From the NCBI GenBank assembly GCA_011375345.1, contig DRLM01000071.1, forward strand, positions 1 through 36,316: a stretch of DNA of 36,316 nt, written 5' to 3'. Under the pieces are notes generated by a model that was not told the origin of the DNA, searched no databases, and worked only from the letters and a program-made list of their open reading frames with translations. Positions 17,360 through 25,859 of the stretch are shown here, in pieces. Each line of letters opens with the position of its first letter. Position 1 is the first letter of the stretch. The stretch is from Gammaproteobacteria bacterium. Its GTDB lineage: Bacteria; Pseudomonadota; Gammaproteobacteria; DRLM01. Both the position numbers and the translations under genes were made by a program.

Positions 17360-17411
17360 CTAATAGGGGCTGGATACAGACAAAACAATGGGGCTGGGAT
17401 GAATTTTCGGG
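17360..17411 (-). promoter_or_regulatory. Candidate promoters of the stress block
   Basis: Two overlapping signals lie upstream of hsp20 on the minus strand. A sigma70-like pair has TTGTTT (17383-17388) and TATTAG (17360-17365) with exactly 17 bp between. A heat-shock-like pair has CCCGAA (17406-17411) and CCCCATTG (17386-17393) with 12 bp between. The latter resembles the sigma32 consensus CTTGAA / CCCCAT, although the -35 is weak and the spacing one base short. Heat control would fit the gene content. Both calls are by eye. Confidence 0.35.
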
Positions 17412-17477
17412 TTCCGGCGTTGCCGGGAAAGCCGGTGCAGGGGCGGCGGAAGGGGGGATTGCGCAGCGGTTCCTATT

Positions 17478-17500
17478 TAAGGGCTCTGACCCCTTTACTT
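17478..17500. repeat. Possible dispersed-repeat motif at the island edge
   Basis: A segment just after the mtnA stop carries GGGGTCAGAGCCC on the minus strand, with TAAA/TTTA flanks. Closely similar motifs recur in many proteobacterial genomes next to mobile elements. It lies between mtnA and the first stress gene, where an insertion boundary would be expected. Only one copy is seen here, so its repeat nature cannot be shown. Confidence 0.25.
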
Positions 17501-17505
17501 CTTGT

Positions 17506-18555
17506 TCACCCACCCGCCATCATCCGCGCCACTTTCTCCCGGTTCGGCCGCATTACCACGCCTTTCTCGGTCACGATGGCATCCACCAGTTCCGCGGGCG
17601 TTACATCAAACGAAGGATTCCAAGCCTGTGCCCCCGGCGCGGCAACAGGATGACCGTGCACACCTAGCACTTCACGGGCATCCCGTTGTTCTATTGTTAT
17701 GGCATCGCCGTTGGCCATATCCATATCCACGGTGGAGGTGGGCGCCGCCACCATAAATTTCACCCCATGATGCCGCGCCAGCACGGCCAGGCCGTAAGTG
17801 CCGATTTTGTTGGCCACATCGCCGTTGGCGGCGATGCGGTCAGAGCCGACGACAACCCACCGCACTTTGCCCTGTTTCATCAAGGCCGCGGCGGCACCTT
17901 CCACCTCTAACGTGACAGGGATACCCTCTTCCACCATTTCCCAGGCGGTAAGGCGTGCGCCCTGCAGCCAGGGGCGGGTTTCATTGGCGTAAACGCGCTG
18001 AATTTTTCCGGCGGCATAGGCGGAGCGGATGACGCCCAGGGCGGTGCCGTAGCCTCCGGTGGCAAGCGCGCCCGCGTTGCAATGGGTGAGCACGGCGCAG
18101 GGACCGGTGATGAGTTTGGCACCCAGATCACCCATTTTACGGTTAGCGGCAATGTCGTCATCGTGAAGGCGCCGGGCGGCGGCTAAGAGCCGGGGCTCAG
18201 GATCGCCGTCGACCGTGGCAATGACCTCCCGCATGCGGTCCAGGGCCCAGAACAAGTTCACCGCAGTGGGACGGGCACCCGCCAGGGAGGCCAGGTCTTG
18301 CTCGATGGCCTCGCGCCAGCCGGTGGGCGAGCGGGCATAGCGGGCACGGGCGGCCAGCACCACACCGTAGGCCGCGGTGATACCGATGGCCGGCGCGCCC
18401 CGCACCACCATGTCGCGAATGGCGGCGGCGACCTCCGCTGCCCCGCTGTAACGGCAATATTCTTTTTTCTGGGGCAGGCGGCGTTGGTCCAGCAACAGCA
18501 AGGCGCCATCGCGCCAGACCACAGCGCGAATACTATCGTGCGAGGATGAAGTCAT
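17506..18555 (-). CDS. mtnA: S-methyl-5-thioribose-1-phosphate isomerase
   Basis: MtnA converts 5-methylthioribose 1-phosphate to 5-methylthioribulose 1-phosphate in the methionine salvage pathway. The 349-residue protein shows the RGAPAIGI motif (52-59), the catalytic Cys159 in [11 protein letters not shown], and the catalytic Asp239 in [12 protein letters not shown]. These separate it from eIF2B subunits, which share the fold. The ATG at 18555 was chosen because the promoter at 18581-18609 lies between it and an in-frame upstream ATG. In P. aeruginosa mtnA directly precedes gyrA; here the stress block separates them. Confidence 0.95.
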   Translation of the reverse strand: MTSSSHDSIRAVVWRDGALLLLDQRRLPQKKEYCRYSGAAEVAAAIRDMVVRGAPAIGITAAYGVVLAARARYARSPTGWREAIEQDLASLAGARPTAVNLFWALDRMREVIATVDGDPEPRLLAAARRLHDDDIAANRKMGDLGAKLITGPCAVLTHCNAGALATGGYGTALGVIRSAYAAGKIQRVYANETRPWLQGARLTAWEMVEEGIPVTLEVEGAAAALMKQGKVRWVVVGSDRIAANGDVANKIGTYGLAVLARHHGVKFMVAAPTSTVDMDMANGDAITIEQRDAREVLGVHGHPVAAPGAQAWNPSFDVTPAELVDAIVTEKGVVMRPNREKVARMMAGG

Positions 18556-18580
18556 GTTTCGGCTCCGTTTGGGGAGGGGC

Positions 18581-18609
18581 ATGATAGCCAGCGGGCAAGC
18601 ATCGCGCAA
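18581..18609 (-). promoter_or_regulatory. Candidate sigma70 promoter of mtnA
   Basis: On the minus strand TTGCGC (18604-18609) and TATCAT (18581-18586) are 17 bp apart. The -10 matches five of six bases. Transcription would start about 20 bases ahead of the mtnA ATG. Confidence 0.42.
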
Positions 18610-18615
18610 AAGGGA

Positions 18616-18643
18616 TTTAGCCCCCCGCCTGACGTCCGATAAT
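18616..18643 (+). promoter_or_regulatory. Candidate promoter of the OmpA-like gene
   Basis: TTTAGC (18616-18621) and GATAAT (18638-18643) are 16 bp apart, about 30 bases ahead of the gene at 18675. The -10 matches five of six bases and the -35 is poor. It shares the 119-bp divergent spacer with the mtnA promoter. Confidence 0.33.
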
Positions 18644-18674
18644 CACTAACAGCCCGACAGCAGTTTCCAGCGCG

Positions 18675-19304
18675 ATGATTCAGTGGTCTCTTATTCTTTC
18701 CGCCGCCCTCGCCACGCTCACCGGCGTGCTGCCCGATCCACCCTTGGAGCCCTCCAACGACGGACCGCCTGCCGTGCCGCAGGCGGTACTGCCGCGCCCC
18801 TTCGAGCCCGTGGCGCCCCCGGCCGGTGTCACCAGGCTGCCCAAACCTTTCGGCGATGAAGATCTGTCCGGCTTTGCGCAACCGCCAAGGCCTTGTTGGG
18901 ACAAAAACAGCGTGACGCGGATTGCCTGCGGCTCCTTCCATTTTGAAAGTCTGGGCCGGGTGTTTTTCGAAAGCGGCAGCGCGGCACTGACGCAAGACAG
19001 CCGCTGGCGGCTGGCAGCCGTCGTCTCGCGCCTGGAGCTGAACCGGCAATTCCGCCGGCTGCTGGTCAAGGGCCATACGGACGACGTGGGGGGCGGGGCT
19101 TACAACGACGCCCTGTCCGATCGGCGCGGAAAAGCAGTGCACGACTATCTGTTGGAGCAAGGCCTCAGCGAAGAGCAAATCGCCATGCAGGGTTGGGGAG
19201 AAACCAAACCCACCGACGAGAACTGGACCCGACCGGGCCGGGGACGCAACCGGCGGGTGGAACTGTATGCCGTGTTTTACCGCGAGCAGAATACCTTCTA
19301 TTGA
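18675..19304 (+). CDS. OmpA-family peptidoglycan-binding protein
   Basis: This 209-residue exported protein begins with a hydrophobic signal (about 4-18) and has no lipobox cysteine, so it is probably periplasmic. A proline-rich linker follows. The OmpA-like peptidoglycan-binding domain occupies about 95-203: VFFESGSAALT starts it, and the KGHTDDVGG and LSDRRGKAV segments hold the Asp and Arg that bind diaminopimelate. It lies upstream of the T6SS genes on the same strand, but 344 bp separate them. A TagL-like cell-wall anchoring role for the secretion machine is possible, but a general cell-wall protein cannot be excluded. No strong ribosome site precedes the ATG. Confidence 0.8.
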   Translation: MIQWSLILSAALATLTGVLPDPPLEPSNDGPPAVPQAVLPRPFEPVAPPAGVTRLPKPFGDEDLSGFAQPPRPCWDKNSVTRIACGSFHFESLGRVFFESGSAALTQDSRWRLAAVVSRLELNRQFRRLLVKGHTDDVGGGAYNDALSDRRGKAVHDYLLEQGLSEEQIAMQGWGETKPTDENWTRPGRGRNRRVELYAVFYREQNTFY

Positions 19305-19648
19305 GTTGTTGTTCCGGTCTGCCCCGCGGCGCCCGCGCTTGCCCGAAACGCCCCGTCGCAGCCGGGGGCGCTCCGAGAGAACACGCGAACTCACCTTTAT
19401 CACCCCCACCTTGCGCGGGCCTCTCGGAAGTAAAGTGGACCCCAGCGGGCGCCCCCCTTCGGCCCGCTTGAGATTTTACTGACTGGCCAGCCACTTGACC
19501 CCGCCCGGCCGCCCTTTGGTGCCGCCGGGAATGGCCTATGATTTACTCCGCGACTGCGGCATACTACCGGGCATTCCGAGCAATGCTTCACATTCATCGG
19601 GCCCGCTGGCTTTAAGCGCGGTGTCACAACAATACAAAGGGAGTTACC
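19305..19648. other. Intergenic region before the T6SS operon, with compound palindromes
   Basis: No gene is supported here. A 7-bp inverted repeat (AGCGGGC at 19444-19450 with GCCCGCT at 19462-19468) is nested in an outer pair (19429-19434 with 19475-19480) and is followed by TTTT at 19474-19477. That may be a terminator for the OmpA-like gene. CCGAGAG near 19373 and CTCTCGG near 19420 form a further 7-bp pair. A TATGAT hexamer (19537-19542) is a possible -10 for tssJ, but no convincing -35 is seen. No sigma54 GG-N10-GC signature was found by eye. Confidence 0.4.
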
Positions 19649-20128
19649 GTGAAGCGACGGCTTTGTCCTGTCAGATTGTTCATCGTCCTCACCCTGGCCC
19701 TGGGTCTGGGTGCCTGCGGCGCCAAATTGTTTGGCCCCAGCGCCACGCGGCTGATCTACGAAATCGAAAGTTCACCTGAACTCAACCCCAACGCCGAGGG
19801 GCGTCCCTCGCCGCTGGTGGTGCGCTTCTACGAACTGAGCGATACGGAAGAATTTGAGCGCAAAGATTTCTTCGCCATTTATGAACACGAAAGTGCCACT
19901 TTGGGCAAGTATCTTCTGGCACGGGAAGAAATGGAATTCCAACCGGGCGACCGGCGGGAGTTCAAGCGGGAAGCCAAGCCGCAAACCCGCTACATCGGCG
20001 CCATCGCGGCGTTTCGTGACCTGGACCACGCCAGATGGCGTGCGATTGTTCCCGTGCGTCCTCACAAGAAGACCCGCTTGTTCATCAACCTGGGGCGCCT
20101 GAGCGTTACCATGAGCAAGGACGACTGA
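19649..20128 (+). CDS. tssJ: T6SS outer-membrane lipoprotein TssJ
   Basis: TssJ anchors the T6SS membrane complex to the outer membrane and binds the periplasmic end of TssM. The 159-residue protein starts with a lipoprotein signal ending in the lipobox LGAC, lipidated Cys23. Gly follows the cysteine, so outer-membrane sorting is expected. The mature part has the transthyretin-like TssJ pattern with SPLVVRFYELSD (near 51-62). The GTG start at 19649 has an AGGGAG motif six bases ahead. It is the first gene of the T6SS plus-strand operon, and tssK follows after 17 bp. Confidence 0.93.
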   Translation: MKRRLCPVRLFIVLTLALGLGACGAKLFGPSATRLIYEIESSPELNPNAEGRPSPLVVRFYELSDTEEFERKDFFAIYEHESATLGKYLLAREEMEFQPGDRREFKREAKPQTRYIGAIAAFRDLDHARWRAIVPVRPHKKTRLFINLGRLSVTMSKDD

Positions 20129-20145
20129 GAAAGGCACGACGCGCC

Positions 20146-21477
20146 ATGGCGGAATACGGAAAAGTCGTATGGTCCGAGGGGCTCTTTCTAAAACCCCAAC
20201 ATTTTCAACAACAAGAGCGCTATTTCGAGAATCTGATCGAACAGCGTTGCCACGGTCTCGCCCCTGCCGATTGGGGCATCGTGGAACTGGAGATTGACGA
20301 GGCCCAACTGGCGCTGGGCAAGTTCGCTCTGAGCCGGCTGCGGGGACGGCTGCCCGACGGCACGCCTGTGAACATCCCGGCAGACGACGAAGCCCCATTG
20401 CCGTTGGATGTGAACACGGAAGTGAGCGACACCACCGTCTACCTCGCCCTCCCCTTGAAGCGCGGGGGCACCGCGGAGGTGGATACCGCCGGCGACCCCG
20501 CCAGCCTGAGCCGCTACTACCCCCACGAACACGAGGTCCGGGACTACCACGCTGACAGTGACGACACGGCCCGCATGCAACTGGGCCGGTTGCGCCTGCG
20601 CCTGCTGCTGGAGGGCGAAGAACGCGGCGCCTACACCTGCCTGCCCCTGGCCCGCATCGTGGAATGCCGCGCCGACCGGCAAGTGGTGCTGGATCAGGAC
20701 CACCTGCCCCCGCTGCTCAATGCCCACGCCGCACCGAAACTGGCGGCCTTCATCAAAGAACTGGCGGGCATGCTGGGCCAGCGGGCGGAAGCCCTGGCGG
20801 CCAGGGTATCCGGCGCCGGCCGTGGCGGCAGCGCGGAAGTGGCCGATTTCATGTTTCTGCAGGCGGTGAACCGCTACCAGCCCCTGCTCGCCTATCTTGC
20901 CGACGGCGCACCTATCCACCCCGAGGCCTGCTACCGGCTCTGCCTGCAGATGGCCGGCGAGCTGGCCACCTTCAGCGAAAACCGCCGTCCCGGCGAGTTC
21001 ACCCCCTACCGTCACGACGATCTGCGCGCCACGTTTTCACCGTTGATGGTGCAGCTGCGCGGCACCTTGAGCCGGGTGCTGGAACAAACTGCCGTGCCCC
21101 TGCCCCTGGAAGAACGCCGTTACGGCATCCGGGTGGCGCCCCTGGCCGATCACAGCCTGGTGGGCAATGCCTATTTCGTGCTGGCGGTGAACGCCCAGCT
21201 GGCCAGCGAGGAGCTCCGCAACCGCTTCCCCCCTCAGGTCAAAATCGGCCCGGTGGAGAAAATCCGCGATTTGGTCAACCTGCAACTGCCCGGCATCGGC
21301 CTCAAGCCCCTGCCGGTGGCGCCGCGGCAAATCCCCTATCACGCCGGCTTTACTTATTTTGAACTGGACCGGGCCAGCGAATACTGGCGCCAGATGACCC
21401 AGTCCGGCGGCTTTGCTTTCCACATCGGTGGCGACTTTCCCGGTCTGGAACTGGAATTTTGGGCCATTAAAGGATGA
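20146..21477 (+). CDS. tssK: T6SS baseplate protein TssK
   Basis: TssK is the trimeric connector between the T6SS baseplate (TssFGE) and the membrane complex (TssL and TssM). The 443-residue protein opens with the family-typical KVVWSEGLFLKPQHFQQQERYFE segment, which is the shell-like domain that contacts the baseplate. The middle is a helical bundle and the C-terminal domain (about 320-443) contacts the cytoplasmic part of TssL. The ATG at 20146 was chosen because the open frame upstream overlaps tssJ and is not conserved. Its stop overlaps the tssL start by ATGA, so the two are likely co-translated. Confidence 0.96.
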   Translation: MAEYGKVVWSEGLFLKPQHFQQQERYFENLIEQRCHGLAPADWGIVELEIDEAQLALGKFALSRLRGRLPDGTPVNIPADDEAPLPLDVNTEVSDTTVYLALPLKRGGTAEVDTAGDPASLSRYYPHEHEVRDYHADSDDTARMQLGRLRLRLLLEGEERGAYTCLPLARIVECRADRQVVLDQDHLPPLLNAHAAPKLAAFIKELAGMLGQRAEALAARVSGAGRGGSAEVADFMFLQAVNRYQPLLAYLADGAPIHPEACYRLCLQMAGELATFSENRRPGEFTPYRHDDLRATFSPLMVQLRGTLSRVLEQTAVPLPLEERRYGIRVAPLADHSLVGNAYFVLAVNAQLASEELRNRFPPQVKIGPVEKIRDLVNLQLPGIGLKPLPVAPRQIPYHAGFTYFELDRASEYWRQMTQSGGFAFHIGGDFPGLELEFWAIKG

Positions 21478-22328
21478 CACCCCAGGACAGTGACCACACC
21501 GTCATGCGACCCGGGCCGGGCGGTTCGGACCAGACCCTGCTCCGGCCCACTCCGGGAGGGCGGCGGGCGTTTGCCGCCACGGCACCCCCGTCACCTCATT
21601 CCGCCACCGCCCCCGCCGGTGCCAACCCCTTGCTGGATGCCGCTGCCCGGCTGCTGGCCCTCATGACCGAGTTGCGCCAGCAAAGCAGCCACCCCGATGT
21701 GCAACAGTTACATGCTGAAGTGGTGCGCGAAATCCAGGCATTCGAAAACGCCGCCCGCCAGCGCGGTGCCAGAGCAGAAGCCATCCTGGCCGGTCGCTAC
21801 GCCTTGTGCACAGCGTTGGATGAAGCTGTGCTCAACACCCCCTGGGGCAGTGAAAGCCTGTGGAGCGCCCACAGCATGCTTGCCACCTTCCACAAGGAAA
21901 CCTGGGGCGGGGAGAAATTTTTCGTCATTTTGGAGCGGGTGCGGCGCGACCCTGCCAACAACCTGGATTTGCTGGAACTGATGGCGGTGTGTCTGGCCCT
22001 GGGTTTTCAGGGCAAATACCGGGTCATGGAGCGGGGCGGCAGCCAGGTGGACGCCCTGTGTGAAGAAGTGTTCAATCTGGTGCGCCAGCAGCGGGGCGGC
22101 TTCGACCGCGCCCTCTCACCCCACTGGCAGGGGGTGGACACCCGTCCTGACAACCTCGACCGGCGGGTGCCCTTGTGGGTCATCGCTGCCCTTACCGGGG
22201 CGCTGGTACTGGGGGTGTATCTGGCTTTCAATACCCTGTTGGACCAATCCGCCGCGCCACTGCTGGAACGGCTGCACAGCATCGGCGCCCCGGCGGCGGG
22301 GCAGGCCTTGGACACAGGGGAACCTTGA
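21474..22328 (+). CDS. tssL: T6SS inner-membrane protein TssL (DotU/IcmH family) with a repeated N-terminal threonine motif
   Basis: TssL is a tail-anchored protein that joins TssM to the baseplate. The 284-residue protein has a cytoplasmic helical hook domain (about 50-225, including the ALDEAVLNTPWG segment) and one C-terminal membrane helix (about 232-251). There is no fused peptidoglycan-binding domain. The first 29 residues hold two tandem 12-residue units of pattern S-D-x-T-x-x-R-P-x-P-G-G, with Thr9 and Thr21. Agrobacterium TssL is phosphorylated by PpkA at an N-terminal threonine (Thr14) that binds an FHA protein, so these threonines are good candidates for the same switch. PppA and PpkA are encoded in the same operon. 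Confidence 0.95.
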   Translation: MTPQDSDHTVMRPGPGGSDQTLLRPTPGGRRAFAATAPPSPHSATAPAGANPLLDAAARLLALMTELRQQSSHPDVQQLHAEVVREIQAFENAARQRGARAEAILAGRYALCTALDEAVLNTPWGSESLWSAHSMLATFHKETWGGEKFFVILERVRRDPANNLDLLELMAVCLALGFQGKYRVMERGGSQVDALCEEVFNLVRQQRGGFDRALSPHWQGVDTRPDNLDRRVPLWVIAALTGALVLGVYLAFNTLLDQSAAPLLERLHSIGAPAAGQALDTGEP

Positions 22329-25300
22329 TGCGGGTTTTCATCTCCTTTCTCGGTTTGGTGGCACTGGGGGCGCTGGTGTGGTTTGGCGGCCCCTATCTGG
22401 CCCTGGGCGAAGCCAAGCCCTTGGCAGCAGAGTTCAACCGCCTTCTCACCATCTTGGTGCTGACCCTCTTGTGGGGTCTCAATAATCTTCTGCAAATACT
22501 TAAAACAAAAAGAATAAATGACCAGCTCATTCAAAGCTTGGCGACCCCGGCCCCGGCAGTGGCACCCACCCCCGAGCCCCAGGCCGCGGCCAGCAGCGCC
22601 GCCGCTGAGGAGGTGCAGACCCTGGACCGGCGTTTCACCGAAGCCCTGGCAGTGCTCAAAAAGACCAGGCTCAAAAACCGCTACGGGGAACAGCGCCTCT
22701 ACGAGCTGCCCTGGTATGCCGTCATCGGCCCTCCCGGGGCCGGCAAGACCACGGCCCTGGCCAACTCGGGGTTGAATTTCCCCCTGGCAGACCAGTTGGG
22801 CCGCGGCGCCGTGCGCGGCATCGGCGGCACCCGCGATTGCGACTGGTGGTTTACCGACGAGGCCGTGCTCATCGACACCGCCGGGCGCTATACCACCCAG
22901 GACAGCGATACCGAGGTGGACCGCGCCGGCTGGAGCGGGTTTTTGGATTTGCTCAAAAAATACCGCCGCCGCCGACCCCTGAACGGCGTCATCGTCGCCA
23001 TCAGCCTGGCGGACCTGTTGCAGCAATCAGAAGCAGAACGCGCCGCCCACGCCCACACCGTGCAGCAGCGCATCCAGGAACTTTATCAGCGCCTGGGCGT
23101 CACCCTGCCGGTGTACATGCTGTTCACCAAAACCGATCTGGTGGCGGGTTTCACCGAATTTTTCGATGACCTCAGCGCCGAGGAGCGGGACCAGGTCTGG
23201 GGCATGACGTTTCCCACCCAGACCGGCGCCAGGCCCCAAAACGAAGTGGCCCGCTTCGGCCCCGAATTCGACGCCTTGCGGGAACGCCTGCACGCCCGCC
23301 TCCTCCCCCGCCTGCAGCAGGAGCGCGACCTGCGCCGGCGCGGGTTGATCTGGCGTTTCCCCCAGCAAATGGCCGGACTCAAACCTCTGGGTCAGGATTT
23401 CCTCGAAGCCGTGTTCCGCCCCAGCCGCTACGGCGACCCGTTCTACCTGCGGGGCGTGTACTTCACCAGCGGCACCCAGGAAGGCACCCCCATAGACCGC
23501 ATCATGGGCCAGCTAGCCACCACCTTCGGGCTGGACCGCAGCGAGGTGCCCCACTTCAGCGGCCGGGGGCGCAGCTATTTTCTCACCGACCTGTTCCGGC
23601 GGGTGATCTTTCCCGAAGCCGGCCTCGCGGGTGCTGACCGGCGCCTGGAGTCCCGGCGGGACTGGGTGCAAAAAGGCGCCTATGCCGGGGCCGTGGGCGT
23701 CACCTTTGCCGCGGCCACCGCGTGGACCACCGCCTACACCCAAAATCAGCAACGTCTCCAGGCGGTGACCGCCCAGCTCGACGACTATCAGCGCCTGCGC
23801 GCCGCCCTCACCCCCGACGCCGGCCTCGAACGGCTCCTGCCCGCCCTGGCCGCTTTGCAGGCCGCCGCCGCGGTCTATGATGAGGGCAGCCTGCCCTGGC
23901 TCAGCGGCTTTGGTCTGGATCAAAGCGGCGCCGTGGTTCCGGCCGCCCGGGCGGCCTACCGGCGGGCGCTGCAAGGGGAATTTCTCCCCCGCCTCCGCAC
24001 CCGCCTGGCGGAGCAGATCCGCCACGCCGCGGGCAACTTCAATGTGCAGCAGGGCGCGTTGAAAATGTACCTGATGCTGGGCCAGCCGGAACGGCTGGAT
24101 CCGGAGCTCTTCAAAGTCTGGATGGAACTGGACTGGAGCGAGCGCTACGCCGCCGACCCCACCACCCGGGACCGGCTCAAGGCCCACCTGGAGGCCCTGC
24201 TGGCGGCGGGAATACCGGCCCAGCCCATGGATGAGGCGCTGGTGGCTGAGGCCCGGCGCCAGCTCAACCAGGTTCCCCTGGCAGAGCGGGTGTATGCCCG
24301 TTTGAAGCAAGCCAGCCTGTCCCGCCGCGACCTGGCTATCGACCTCAGCCGTACCCTGGGCCCCGCGGGCCGCCAGGTGTTCGCCTTCCAAGCCGGCAGC
24401 GGCACCGTCCCGGCTCTGTTCACCTACGCAGGTTTCTATCAGCTCTATCTCAAAGACAGCCTGCAGCTGGCCTCGGAATTTGCTGAAGACAACTGGGTCT
24501 GGGGCAGCGACAGCGCAGCCGGCAATGGCACGGATGCCGCCGCCCTCGCCGCCGCGGTGAAAAAACGCTATCTGGACGATTACATCAAAACCTGGGAAGG
24601 TGTGCTCAACAACCTGAAAATTAAGCGCTTCTCTGACACGGCTCACGGCGCCGAGGTGTTGGCGGCACTGTCCGGCCCCGACTCACCCTTACGCGGCCTG
24701 TTGCAAACCGTGGCCGAAAACACCGACCTCAACCGCCCGCCGCCCGCCGCTGAGAGCGCCCTCGGCGCCGCTTTGGACAATCCCGCAGCGCAGCGCCTGG
24801 CCCAGGCGGTGCAAAAGGCCAAGAAAGCCGGCCTGGCCAAGCAACTGGACGGCCCCGGCACGCCGGTGGCGGAGCATTTCCGCGGTTTGAACCGCCTCCT
24901 GGGCGAGGACGGCAACGGCGCCCTGGAACAGCTCATCGGACAGCTGGCCGACGTGCACGGCTACCTCAGCGACATCGCCACCGCCCCGGATGGCGGCGCC
25001 GCCCTCAGCGCCACCAAGGCGCGCTTTAAAAACGGCAGCCGCGATGTGCTGGGCCGCTTCCGCCGCGCCGCCGCGCGCCTGCCCGAACCACTCAGAACCT
25101 GGATGCGCGAGGTGGCGCGAAATACCTGGAGCGTAACCCTGGCCAGCGCCCGGCAATACCTCAACGGCGCCTGGAAAAGCACCGTGCTGCAGGAATACCG
25201 CGCCGCCCTCAAGGGCCGCTACCCCCTCTATGCCGAGAGCAAAGATGACCTCCGTCTGGCGGACTTCGGCCGTTTCTTCGCCCCCGGCGGCACCCTGGAC

Positions 25301-25852
25301 AGCTTTTTCCAGGCCCATCTGGCACCGTTTGTCGACACCACCGCCCGCCGCTGGACCACCCGCACCCTGGAGGGCCAGGGCCTGCGGTTCAGCAAAACCG
25401 CCCTGATGCAGTTCCGCCGCGCCCGCCAGATCCAATCCCTCTTTTTCGGCGCCGGCGGTGAGCAGCCTCTGGTGGTCTTTCACATGAAGCCCATCGATCT
25501 CGACGGCAAGGTCAGCCGCTTTGACCTGGAGCTGGACGGCCAGCATCTGAGCTACCGCCATGGTCCCATCCGCCAACAGACCTTGCAGTGGCCCGGCCCG
25601 GAAAACGGCTTGGTGCGGCTGAGTCTGGAGACCACCCGCGGCAAGCACTACGCCCGCACCGTGGAAGGCCCCTGGGCCTGGTTCCGGGTGCTGAACGGCA
25701 CCGATGTGCGCGCTCTGGCCCGGGACCGCTTTCAGGTCACCTTTTTCCTGGAAGGCTATCAGGCCCGCTACGAGCTTCAGGCCGAGAGCGTGGACAACCC
25801 CTTCCGCCATCTCCAGGCCCTGGCGCAGTTCCGCGCCCCGGAGCGGCTCTGA
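22328..25852 (+). CDS. tssM: T6SS inner-membrane protein TssM (IcmF family)
   Basis: TssM spans the envelope and connects TssL in the inner membrane to TssJ in the outer membrane. The 1174-residue protein has two N-terminal membrane helices (about 3-20 and 38-56). A cytoplasmic GTPase-like domain carries Walker A GPPGAGKT at 134-141 and DTAG at 183-186. A third membrane helix lies near 448-466, followed by a long periplasmic part with the C-terminal TssJ-binding beta domain. Walker A is intact here, though it is missing in some TssM proteins. The ATG at 22328 overlaps the tssL stop by one base (TGATG). tagF follows after 7 bp. Confidence 0.97.
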   Translation: MRVFISFLGLVALGALVWFGGPYLALGEAKPLAAEFNRLLTILVLTLLWGLNNLLQILKTKRINDQLIQSLATPAPAVAPTPEPQAAASSAAAEEVQTLDRRFTEALAVLKKTRLKNRYGEQRLYELPWYAVIGPPGAGKTTALANSGLNFPLADQLGRGAVRGIGGTRDCDWWFTDEAVLIDTAGRYTTQDSDTEVDRAGWSGFLDLLKKYRRRRPLNGVIVAISLADLLQQSEAERAAHAHTVQQRIQELYQRLGVTLPVYMLFTKTDLVAGFTEFFDDLSAEERDQVWGMTFPTQTGARPQNEVARFGPEFDALRERLHARLLPRLQQERDLRRRGLIWRFPQQMAGLKPLGQDFLEAVFRPSRYGDPFYLRGVYFTSGTQEGTPIDRIMGQLATTFGLDRSEVPHFSGRGRSYFLTDLFRRVIFPEAGLAGADRRLESRRDWVQKGAYAGAVGVTFAAATAWTTAYTQNQQRLQAVTAQLDDYQRLRAALTPDAGLERLLPALAALQAAAAVYDEGSLPWLSGFGLDQSGAVVPAARAAYRRALQGEFLPRLRTRLAEQIRHAAGNFNVQQGALKMYLMLGQPERLDPELFKVWMELDWSERYAADPTTRDRLKAHLEALLAAGIPAQPMDEALVAEARRQLNQVPLAERVYARLKQASLSRRDLAIDLSRTLGPAGRQVFAFQAGSGTVPALFTYAGFYQLYLKDSLQLASEFAEDNWVWGSDSAAGNGTDAAALAAAVKKRYLDDYIKTWEGVLNNLKIKRFSDTAHGAEVLAALSGPDSPLRGLLQTVAENTDLNRPPPAAESALGAALDNPAAQRLAQAVQKAKKAGLAKQLDGPGTPVAEHFRGLNRLLGEDGNGALEQLIGQLADVHGYLSDIATAPDGGAALSATKARFKNGSRDVLGRFRRAAARLPEPLRTWMREVARNTWSVTLASARQYLNGAWKSTVLQEYRAALKGRYPLYAESKDDLRLADFGRFFAPGGTLDSFFQAHLAPFVDTTARRWTTRTLEGQGLRFSKTALMQFRRARQIQSLFFGAGGEQPLVVFHMKPIDLDGKVSRFDLELDGQHLSYRHGPIRQQTLQWPGPENGLVRLSLETTRGKHYARTVEGPWAWFRVLNGTDVRALARDRFQVTFFLEGYQARYELQAESVDNPFRHLQALAQFRAPERL

Positions 25853-25859
25853 CGCCCCC

